Source of the DNA: an uncultured Prevotella sp.
GTDB taxonomy: Bacteria; Bacteroidota; Bacteroidia; Bacteroidales; Bacteroidaceae
Assembly: GCA_900555035.1 (NCBI GenBank)
Contig: USJX01000033.1
Location: 1-29,981, forward strand
DNA: 29,981 nucleotides
Direction of reading: 5' to 3'
Part shown: piece by piece, positions 7,786 through 13,923 of the stretch
How positions within the stretch are numbered: the first letter of the stretch is position 1
Layout: every line of letters begins with the position of its first letter
Program-made: the position numbers and the translations under genes
Notes under the pieces: model-generated
The model's input: the letters and a program-made list of their open reading frames with translations, nothing else
Databases searched by the model: none
What the model was told of the DNA's origin: nothing

Positions 7786-8199
7786 ATGAAGTCTATTATT
7801 TGTATTTTGATTCTTTTCGTTTGCGCCATTGCATCAGTAAACGCTCAAAATTATCAGAATGTTGTTTGTAACAACTGTAGAGGAGCTGGAGGATGGATGA
7901 CTATGTATGGGGCTGTAGCTTGTCAAGCATGTAGAGGTTATGGTTATGTGTCTGTTCCTGTTCAAAATACCACCTCATTTAGGGGACGCAACACCAGCAA
8001 TAGTTCTACAGTTCCTATTTACTCATATTACAATGGTTGTTGGAATATAGTCACCCGATACGCCACGTTGTATAAAGATAAAGAAGGAGTGTGGAAAGTA
8101 CGATTGAACAATGTTGATTATATAGTTCAAACAGGAAGAAACTTCTATGGTAGAACTCAGTATATCTACATAGGTATGGGATATTACTACTATTTATAA
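7786..8199 (+). CDS. Exported protein with two DnaJ-type CxxCxGxG motifs
   Basis: A signal peptide (MKSIICILILFVCAIASVNAQ) is followed by CNNCRGAGG at about 29-37 and CQACRGYGY at about 49-57. These are two cysteine knuckles like those of the DnaJ zinc-finger domain, enough for one zinc site. There is no J domain. The C-terminal half is basic and aromatic (YTRYATLYKDKEGVWKVRLNNV-like strands) and ends in YYYYL, which could be an outer-membrane-type aromatic terminus. Four Cys in an exported protein could equally be disulfides. It opens a unit behind the candidate ECF promoter at 7703. No substrate or partner can be named. Confidence 0.7.
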   Translation: MKSIICILILFVCAIASVNAQNYQNVVCNNCRGAGGWMTMYGAVACQACRGYGYVSVPVQNTTSFRGRNTSNSSTVPIYSYYNGCWNIVTRYATLYKDKEGVWKVRLNNVDYIVQTGRNFYGRTQYIYIGMGYYYYL

Positions 8200-8232
8200 A
8201 AACAGATTGTCTAACAATAAAAAGAAACTACG

Positions 8233-8316
8233 ATGAAAAAGTGTGCTTTACTTATAATCCTTTTGAGTGTTATTTATTACTCATATGAATCTCGTTTGGA
8301 AAAGTATATTGAGTGA
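8233..8316 (+). CDS. Possible 27-aa membrane peptide
   Basis: ATG 8233 opens a 27-residue reading frame: a basic start with an early Cys (MKKCALLIILLSVIYYSY) followed by ESRLEKYIE. It is one hydrophobic segment with a short charged tail, fitting a small membrane peptide or the broken signal-peptide end of a lost exported protein. It lies 33 nt after the CxxCxGxG protein and ends just before the degenerate promoter at 8326. AAAGAAACTACG precedes it as a weak translation signal. Confidence 0.35.
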   Translation: MKKCALLIILLSVIYYSYESRLEKYIE

Positions 8317-8325
8317 GTATCGTTA

Positions 8326-8354
8326 GGTTACTTCTTTCTCATAAACAATATAAA
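8326..8354 (+). promoter_or_regulatory. Degenerate candidate ECF promoter, copy 4
   Basis: GGTTACTT is intact at 8326-8333. The best second box at the right spacing (14 nt) is ATATAAA (8348-8354), matching 5 of 7 positions. A perfect TCATAAA lies at 8339 but only 5 nt away, as if about 9 bp of spacer had been deleted from an ancestral copy. It sits upstream of ATG 8372. Confidence 0.4.
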
Positions 8355-8371
8355 CATAAAAACAAAAGACA

Positions 8372-8812
8372 ATGAAAATCAAATATACGACAATCAGCAA
8401 GACTGGTCGGCGAAGCAATAATGAAGATTGCTTTAACGTCCTGGAAATGCCAGAGCACAATTGCTTCATGGGAATAGTCTGTGACGGTATGGGCGGTCAT
8501 TCCTTTGGAGAGACAGCCAGTGAAACGGTATGCAATACTATATCTGACTTTTGGAAGAAGCATATCAGTATGCCCGATTGCGACTCAAAGGTGAAACTTG
8601 CTTGCAAGAAAGCGAGTTGTGCAATTGACAAAAAGACATTTGAACTTCATTATGCAGAGATGGGTACGACCATGGTCATGGTAAGTATTGAGAACGATGT
8701 GGCAACCATTGCACATATTGGTGATAGTCGTTGTTATGTACAAAGACCTGGTGATGGATTACTTTATCAGACAAAAGACCATATCCGGCTTGATTTAGCA
8801 AGGAAGAAATAA
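8372..8812 (+). CDS. Truncated PP2C-type Ser/Thr phosphatase (possible pseudogene)
   Basis: The N-terminal PP2C motifs are intact: RRSNNEDCF (Asp 19), VCDGMGGHS (Asp 38, metal-binding), EMGTTMVMV, and AHIGDSRCY (Asp 118), followed by YQTKDH. The frame then stops at residue 146, while a full PP2C domain needs about 230-250 residues. The two late metal-binding motifs (DG-type and DN-type Asp) are missing, so activity is unlikely. Reading through the stop gives 34 more codons to 8917, with no PP2C motif that I can see. The 116 bases from 8813 to 8928 hold no other gene, so this looks like a 3' deletion followed by unrelated sequence. The downstream phosphatase-like gene begins at 8929. Confidence 0.75.
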   Translation: MKIKYTTISKTGRRSNNEDCFNVLEMPEHNCFMGIVCDGMGGHSFGETASETVCNTISDFWKKHISMPDCDSKVKLACKKASCAIDKKTFELHYAEMGTTMVMVSIENDVATIAHIGDSRCYVQRPGDGLLYQTKDHIRLDLARKK

Positions 8813-8928
8813 GGAGCGAAATATCTACACGCTTTGGCCAATGCCGGGTGCCATGAAATGGATGATGCCCACTCTCCATTTACCACATTCAATAACAAGA
8901 ATTTCTACTATTTATAAGAATTAACGAG

Positions 8929-9843
8929 ATGAAGATTAAGAATCTATTTTTAGCTATATATGACCAGTTGACTCGCAATGGTGCTTGGAGAAATATCTTC
9001 GTGACGCACAACGCCTTCGGTATTTTTAGCCGATACAGTCATACGGCACGAGGAAGCGGAAAGCAAAAAATGTCTTACCCAACAAAAGCTGTTGCTTTGA
9101 AGGCAGCCAAGGTAATGAGCGAAAAGCATGGCGTGCATTTCTCGGTCTATAAATGCGCATGGTGTGACGGATGGCATGTGGGAAAGAATGCCCAAAACAA
9201 GGTTGTCCAAGAGAACAATTCTGAGGCGAACAACCTTTCATTTGTCAATAAGCCCAATGCTTTGTATGAGGCATTAATGCGATACCCCATTGTTGACCTT
9301 GCCCCCGTGTATGACAAAGGAGCGAGAGGCAGGACAATGTCGGGACGTGGCAGCAATTGGCTGTTGGCAAAGGTGCGTGATGCCGGTGTAAAGGTCATCA
9401 TCGACCTCCGAACGCATGACCACACCGACCGCTACGACCGCAATGTGGTAGAGGCTGGCTTGGAATACCACAGTCTGCCCATCGACAGCAAGAATACGGA
9501 CGTACACCAGATTATTGCCTCGCTTCCGCTGCTGTTCGAGTTGATGGATAATGGTAGTTTCTATATTGCCTGCGCCATGGGCAGGCACCGCACAGACATT
9601 GCCATTGCGCTTTACTATGTGATGCACCCTTCCGTTCCGTTTGATGAGGTGCCGGAGATGAGAGGGCATCGCTATGTGGAGAAAAAAGAGTTCCGCTGCA
9701 ATGATATTGCCGCCAGACTCAACAGTATTATCAAGGCAATCACTCCCGACGAGCTTGCCATGTTGGGGCTGCCAGCTGACTATGAGGCAGAGTTTCTCAG
9801 ACGTAAAAAACAATTATTTGTTGTAAACCGTAATTTTGAATGA
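8929..9843 (+). CDS. Zinc-ribbon / dual-specificity phosphatase-like chimera
   Basis: Residues about 15-90 form a small basic domain with YKCAWCDGWHVGK, a CxxC...H pattern seen in short phage- and plasmid-borne zinc-binding proteins. Residues about 115-260 form a cysteine phosphatase-like domain: VIIDLRTHDHTDRYD (strand and possible acid loop), then YIACAMGRHRTD. This matches C-x-x-G-x-x-R-T with Cys 215 and Arg 221. The His that normally precedes the Cys is Ala here, which may weaken activity. There is no signal peptide, so it is cytoplasmic. From about 9280 onward the codon use is clearly more GC-rich than its neighbours, suggesting separate origin of the C-terminal domain. It has no promoter box of its own. 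Confidence 0.68.
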   Translation: MKIKNLFLAIYDQLTRNGAWRNIFVTHNAFGIFSRYSHTARGSGKQKMSYPTKAVALKAAKVMSEKHGVHFSVYKCAWCDGWHVGKNAQNKVVQENNSEANNLSFVNKPNALYEALMRYPIVDLAPVYDKGARGRTMSGRGSNWLLAKVRDAGVKVIIDLRTHDHTDRYDRNVVEAGLEYHSLPIDSKNTDVHQIIASLPLLFELMDNGSFYIACAMGRHRTDIAIALYYVMHPSVPFDEVPEMRGHRYVEKKEFRCNDIAARLNSIIKAITPDELAMLGLPADYEAEFLRRKKQLFVVNRNFE

Positions 9844-9915
9844 ACATGAGCTACAAGATTTCAAATGTTAAATCGGACAGTATTTCGGCTCAGGGGTGAT
9901 TTTCTGATAGAAAAT

Positions 9916-9944
9916 GGTTACTTCGATACTCTATATCTCATAAA
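9916..9944 (+). promoter_or_regulatory. Candidate ECF-sigma promoter, copy 5
   Basis: GGTTACTT (9916-9923), 14 nt, TCATAAA (9938-9944), upstream of the gene at 9999. Confidence 0.65.
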
Positions 9945-9966
9945 CAGACAAATAACAAACTTAGAA

Positions 9967-9989
9967 GTTGTGCCCGACACGGATTAGGG
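9967..9989 (+). promoter_or_regulatory. Conserved leader element before the start codon, copy 3
   Basis: GTTGTGCCCGACACGG followed by ATTAGGG, ending 9 nt before ATG 9999. Confidence 0.5.
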
Positions 9990-9998
9990 TATCGAAAT

Positions 9999-10616
9999 AT
10001 GAAATTCAAGGTATTTGCTATTTATGCTATGCGGTTTACTGTATGTGTAGCACTTGCATTCTATTGTGTAGGTGTCTATGCTCAGAGAAAAGAAGTTTCC
10101 TATTTCAACGATAGTGTTGAAATTTGTCCATTAGCAGACAAAGAACTTATAGACTCATGCTACAACCTATTAGAAAGAAATATGATGTTAGAAACAGATG
10201 GTATATATGGGCAAATAGCCGTTATTGATGCCACAACATCAGAAGTATTAGCATGGGCATCATTGGAGAAACAATTGGATGACGAGTGTGAAGGGTGTGG
10301 TGATATGGTATATGTACCATTCAAAAAGAATATCTGGGCTATCAGCGACACAACAAAGACGAACAATGCCATAGAACTGGCTCTGTCTTTCAAACAAAGT
10401 GGTGTAAAACAGGCTGGTAGATACAATATCCTTCAATACGACTACAATAAAAGATGTTTTGATGAATTTACGTTTGTGGGCTGTTTTCCTGCTGATAACC
10501 CAAAATATTCTATCGGTATGATTGTCATTCGCCCTCATAAACTTCCGGCAACTGCTGGAATGTTGAGTAAGGAGGTGAACCAATTGATGGAATGGTTGAT
10601 GAATCGGAAGAAATAA
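9999..10616 (+). CDS. Penicillin-binding-protein-like protein lacking the catalytic core
   Basis: After an N-terminal hydrophobic signal (to about VYAQ, residue 29), residues 68-90 read DGIYGQIAVIDATTSEVLAW, the opening strands of a transpeptidase domain. Residues 159-171 read FVGCFPADNPKYS, a hallmark of the last strands of FtsI/PBP2-type transpeptidases. The whole domain is only about 120 residues instead of about 300. I find no SxxK, SxN or KTG motif, so beta-lactam binding or crosslinking is unlikely. It may be a pseudo-enzyme that binds or senses peptidoglycan, or a deletion product kept for another use. It lies behind the candidate ECF promoter at 9916 and 39 nt before the RsiV-like lipoprotein. 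Confidence 0.68.
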   Translation: MKFKVFAIYAMRFTVCVALAFYCVGVYAQRKEVSYFNDSVEICPLADKELIDSCYNLLERNMMLETDGIYGQIAVIDATTSEVLAWASLEKQLDDECEGCGDMVYVPFKKNIWAISDTTKTNNAIELALSFKQSGVKQAGRYNILQYDYNKRCFDEFTFVGCFPADNPKYSIGMIVIRPHKLPATAGMLSKEVNQLMEWLMNRKK

Positions 10617-10624
10617 CAATAAAA

Positions 10625-10647
10625 GTTGTACCCGACACGAATTAGGG
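10625..10647 (+). promoter_or_regulatory. Conserved leader element, copy 4, without promoter
   Basis: GTTGTACCCGACACGA followed by ATTAGGG, ending 8 nt before ATG 10656. Unlike the other three copies there are no GGTTACTT or TCATAAA boxes in front; it begins 8 nt after the stop of the previous gene. Persistence of the element alone, within an operon, suggests a function separate from transcription initiation. Confidence 0.5.
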
Positions 10648-10655
10648 GAATCGTT

Positions 10656-12185
10656 ATGAAGACTGTTAAGATTACTGGGCAGATACTATATTGCACGATG
10701 AAAAGACTGATGTTTATATTCCTTATATTTGCAGTCCTTACTGGTTGTAATGGCTTGCGAATGGGCGTTGGCTTAAAAGGTGTAATTCTGGATGATTACA
10801 AGCTGACATTGGATGGCGATACCTTTGATATCAGGGGAAGGATTGGGGATAGTCTGCTTATCGTATTGAACTCCAATCAGGATGATAAGACACCTTACTA
10901 TCTCTTGAAGTATGAACGAAACGGATTCTACTATCCTCAAATCGGAGCTTCGGATATTTCTACTATTGATCATACAAACAACTATGTGAGTATTGATGAT
11001 GAGGAGGTTTATGACATCAAGAATAAAAAGGTGCTGTTCTCGCCTCCTTGTGGCACATTAGGTTTATACTATCTGGGCAATTGGAAAGACTTGCAGGTTT
11101 TCGTGAACTCTGATACGATTTGCTTCTCTGATGGGAAATGTATCGGACTTCAATATGATGTGTTTTGCCGAAGACCACAGAAAAATGGAATGGTGACTCT
11201 GATTACCGGAGCACAGACCAAGGAAATCTCCTTTGCTGATTTATACAACGCAAAGAAGATGGATGATGCCACCGATACATCTGTAGAACATTTCAAGAAG
11301 AACTATTTCATCAAACCAAGGAGCCAGTATGAAAGAATGGAAGCTGGATTTAACGTAGATTTGGTTATACCGAAAGGTGATGCTGAGGCTGATAATGCCA
11401 TCCGTGAATGGATGATGGCAACTATCAGGGATGATGCATTTAGTCTGTTGGAAAATAATAGGGATGTTCCTGTAGGTAAATGTGCTTCGCTCAAGGAAAT
11501 GGAGCTTTCTCTGGATGGATATGGCGCTTTGTGGGAGAAACTTTGCCGGGCAGAGAATCAAATAGGTGATACCTTGGAGGTTAGAATGCTTGGGGATATC
11601 ATAGTGAAGAAAGTGGCTGACTGTGACGATTATACCACCTATTTTTATAGGGCTAGTCTCTATAATGGTGGACTTCATGAATTGCCTCATGAGTATTATA
11701 TGACATACGATAAGCGGAGAGGCGGATTTCTCGATGTCAACAACTCCGTGAAACCAGCCATGCTGCAACAGTTCAGACACCTGGTGTTGGAAAGCTTGAA
11801 AAAAGAGTATGATTTCTGCTACGAAAGAGAAAGTACATGGCAGGATTTTACACGGTTTATATTCTCATTCCATTGTCCGATGGTTGATACGAGCAGCCTG
11901 GATGATGTAATGCGCTCATTTTTGGTACACAATTATTCTTGTGATGAATGGGCTGGATGGAAAGGCTACAATGAGGTGGCTTTTACCGAGAAAGATTTCC
12001 CTCTGACTCATTTTGCTGTGTTACCAGAAGGTATCGTCCTAACCTACCATCCTTATCAGATTGATTGCTTTGCTGCTGGTGAGTATCATGCGGTTGTACC
12101 ATTCAAGGATGCCAGCAAGTGCCTGAACTTCGACTATTCCAAGCATGAGGATTTGAAACCCAATTTGCAGAGATTCATCAAATAA
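10656..12185 (+). CDS. Lipoprotein with RsiV-like (DUF3298-type) C-terminal domain
   Basis: ATG 10656 is preferred because the conserved leader element ends 8 nt upstream; ATG 10698 would leave a more typical short signal (MKRLMFIFLIFAVLTGCNG). In either case LTGC is a lipobox, so the protein is likely lipid-anchored outside the cytoplasm. Residues about 30-200 form a beta-rich domain I cannot name. The C-terminal end has PEGIVLTYHPYQIDCFAAGE followed by YHAVVPF, the signature of DUF3298 domains. Such domains occur in RsiV, the anti-sigma factor that senses lysozyme in Bacillus subtilis, and in related envelope proteins. Together with the PBP-like gene before it, this suggests cell-wall sensing (inference). 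The unit ends at the terminator at 12207. Confidence 0.7.
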   Translation: MKTVKITGQILYCTMKRLMFIFLIFAVLTGCNGLRMGVGLKGVILDDYKLTLDGDTFDIRGRIGDSLLIVLNSNQDDKTPYYLLKYERNGFYYPQIGASDISTIDHTNNYVSIDDEEVYDIKNKKVLFSPPCGTLGLYYLGNWKDLQVFVNSDTICFSDGKCIGLQYDVFCRRPQKNGMVTLITGAQTKEISFADLYNAKKMDDATDTSVEHFKKNYFIKPRSQYERMEAGFNVDLVIPKGDAEADNAIREWMMATIRDDAFSLLENNRDVPVGKCASLKEMELSLDGYGALWEKLCRAENQIGDTLEVRMLGDIIVKKVADCDDYTTYFYRASLYNGGLHELPHEYYMTYDKRRGGFLDVNNSVKPAMLQQFRHLVLESLKKEYDFCYERESTWQDFTRFIFSFHCPMVDTSSLDDVMRSFLVHNYSCDEWAGWKGYNEVAFTEKDFPLTHFAVLPEGIVLTYHPYQIDCFAAGEYHAVVPFKDASKCLNFDYSKHEDLKPNLQRFIK

Positions 12186-12206
12186 AAGGCTCTGCTATGT
12201 AATAAG

Positions 12207-12284
12207 GCTTCATTGCCCAACGAAAGTAGTTTCATTGTTCATCGAAACTACTTTCATTGGACGATGAAGCTTATTTCTTTTTTT
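12207..12284 (+). terminator. Strong nested hairpin terminator
   Basis: The inner arms GAAAGTAGTTTC (12222-12233) and GAAACTACTTTC (12244-12255) are a perfect 12-bp inverted repeat. Outer arms GCTTCAT (12207-12213) and ATGAAGC (12264-12270) extend it, followed by TTATTTCTTTTTTT. It closes the accessory array and separates it from the housekeeping-promoter genes to the right. Confidence 0.88.
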
Positions 12285-12333
12285 AGAGGATTATCGTATA
12301 TCTCCCTAACCCCTATAAAAAAAACTTCTTTTG

Positions 12334-12365
12334 TTTTGCCGTGTGGAATAAAAAGCGTAACTTTG
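12334..12365 (+). promoter_or_regulatory. Bacteroidota housekeeping promoter
   Basis: A TTTTG box (12334-12338), 19 nt, then TAACTTTG (12358-12365) match the -33 TTTG / -7 TAnnTTTG consensus. It drives the outer-membrane gene at 12428. Confidence 0.8.
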
Positions 12366-12427
12366 CAGGCGTTGTAAGAGAGAATGGATTAAGAACGGTA
12401 AAATTAGATATAAGATAATTGATTGTT

Positions 12428-13120
12428 ATGAGAAGACTAACTTTATTACTGATGTTCTGCTTGTGCCTCACTGGAATGAAGGCGCAGGGGAAACAGGAAG
12501 TCTTTTATGTCAATTCGTTTTGGAGCAACTGGTATGTGCAGACAGGACTCGATATGTCGCTCCAGAATCCTTATGGACATGACTTCTTGGGGGAAGTGTT
12601 TCCTAATGGTAAGTCGTTCGGATTGAACGTGGCCATGGGTAAGTGGATTACTCCTGTCTTAAGTCTCCGCGGACGGGTGAACTGGGAGAATGGTATCAAA
12701 TTGCTGAAAAACGGGCACGACAACTGGCTCGCTCCTTTTGATCAGCCTGGAAAAAACATGGATAAGGGTGGATATCTGACCGTGGTGGGGGATATCCAGA
12801 TTGACCTGCATAACCTGATTTGGGGCTACAGGGAAGACCGACTGTGGAATATGCAGGTGTATCCTCGTGCCGGAAGCGCATATAATTTCGGTGTCTCTAA
12901 GGGTACCCCTCTTGTAGGACTCGGTATTGGCAACACATTCAAGTTGAATGACCAGCTGGGACTTTACTTTGATGTGGCTTACAATATGGTTTCAAGCGGA
13001 TTTGTCGGCGTGGAGAAGGATACGGGAACAGGCTCCAACAGCAACGGATTCTTTGATATTTCGCTGGGAGTTACTTTCAATATCTCCAAGACGAAGACTT
13101 TTAAAAAGGTGGGAGAATAA
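12428..13120 (+). CDS. Outer-membrane beta-barrel protein, paralogue 1
   Basis: A signal peptide (MRRLTLLLMFCLCLTGMKAQ) is followed by about 210 residues of alternating amphipathic strands rich in Gly and aromatics, ending in SLGVTFNIS, as in small outer-membrane barrels. ATG 12428 is taken rather than the TTG three codons earlier. It is clearly paralogous to the next gene (shared QTGLDMSLQNPYG and WENG blocks). Ligand or function is unknown. Transcribed from the promoter at 12334, probably with the next gene 62 nt downstream. Confidence 0.82.
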   Translation: MRRLTLLLMFCLCLTGMKAQGKQEVFYVNSFWSNWYVQTGLDMSLQNPYGHDFLGEVFPNGKSFGLNVAMGKWITPVLSLRGRVNWENGIKLLKNGHDNWLAPFDQPGKNMDKGGYLTVVGDIQIDLHNLIWGYREDRLWNMQVYPRAGSAYNFGVSKGTPLVGLGIGNTFKLNDQLGLYFDVAYNMVSSGFVGVEKDTGTGSNSNGFFDISLGVTFNISKTKTFKKVGE

Positions 13121-13182
13121 TCCTGTAATTGAAGGAATAATAGATTATATTGAAAGAACAATATATAATAAGGTGAAACATC

Positions 13183-13923
13183 ATGAAACATTTCTTGATT
13201 ATATTATGCACCCTGGCATGTAGCCTGGGGGTGAATGCACAAAACCAGAATGCACAAGGTCTGAATATGCAAAACCAGCAAGTTCAAGACCAGAAGGTGC
13301 TTACTGGTGATAATTGGTTTGTACAGGCTGGTTTGGATATGTCTTTGCAGAATCCTTATGGATGCGATTTCTCGGAGGTGTTCCCAAAAGGAAAGACCTT
13401 CGGTGTGGATGTGGCGTTGGGAAAATGGTTTACGCCGCATGTGGCTCTGCGAGGAAAGGTGAATTGGGAGAACGGACTCTCTATCTTCAAGAACAAGCAC
13501 CTGGAATGGGTGGGACCGGCTGATAATCCGCAGAGCAATATGGATGAAGGCGGTTATGCCGTATTCTGCGTGGATGTTCCTATCAGCGTTAAAAACATTT
13601 TCATGGATTATAGCCCCGACCAGAAGTGGAATTTCTATGTCTATCCTAGAGCTGGCTTGGGATGTAACTTCGCCATCCATTCTGCTTCCCCTACAGTGGG
13701 TGTCGGCATGGGTGGAACCTATAAGCTCAAGAAGCGCCTGAGTGTTTATGCTGATATGTCGTACCAGGTTATCACCAGCGAATTTATGGGTGGTGTGGCA
13801 GGCACTGGCATGTCGGTTTCTTCCGGAAGCAATGGCTTCTTCGGCTTTAACGTGGGTGTGCAGGTGGATTTGGGAAAGAGTTGTGGAAAGTTTCAAACTC
13901 TATCCTCATCTTCTGCTCATTAA
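13183..13923 (+). CDS. Outer-membrane beta-barrel protein, paralogue 2
   Basis: The signal peptide MKHFLIILCTLACSLGVNAQ is followed by a short Gln/Asn-rich linker (QNQNAQGLNMQNQQVQDQ) absent from paralogue 1. A beta-barrel of the same type follows (QAGLDMSLQNPYG, VNWENG, YPRAGLG, GFFGFNVGVQVDLGKS). The barrel should end near VDLGKS. The last 13 residues (CGKFQTLSSSSAH) are encoded opposite the end of the convergent ABC ATPase gene and look like accidental extension. No terminator separates the two genes. Confidence 0.82.
   Translation: MKHFLIILCTLACSLGVNAQNQNAQGLNMQNQQVQDQKVLTGDNWFVQAGLDMSLQNPYGCDFSEVFPKGKTFGVDVALGKWFTPHVALRGKVNWENGLSIFKNKHLEWVGPADNPQSNMDEGGYAVFCVDVPISVKNIFMDYSPDQKWNFYVYPRAGLGCNFAIHSASPTVGVGMGGTYKLKKRLSVYADMSYQVITSEFMGGVAGTGMSVSSGSNGFFGFNVGVQVDLGKSCGKFQTLSSSSAH

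Larger units (their letters stand above)
9900..9989 (+). repeat. 90-bp intergenic repeat, copy C
   Basis: Gap-free copy of the repeats at 5524 and 7687, nearly identical to copy B (2 differences by eye). Homology begins abruptly at TTTTCTGATAG, with no terminator in front, 57 bases after the previous gene. Confidence 0.93.

Noticed and set aside
9274..9813. 179-aa minus-strand open frame
   Set aside because: It is antisense to the phosphatase-like chimera; its composition is explained by the GC-rich codons on the plus strand.
5524..9989. Integron cassette array with attC-like sites
   Set aside because: The 90-bp repeats are not palindromic, contain promoter boxes instead of paired core sites, sit before genes rather than after them, and no integrase is visible.
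13204..13896. 230-aa minus-strand open frame
   Set aside because: It is antisense to the second beta-barrel gene, whose signal peptide and barrel pattern are clear.
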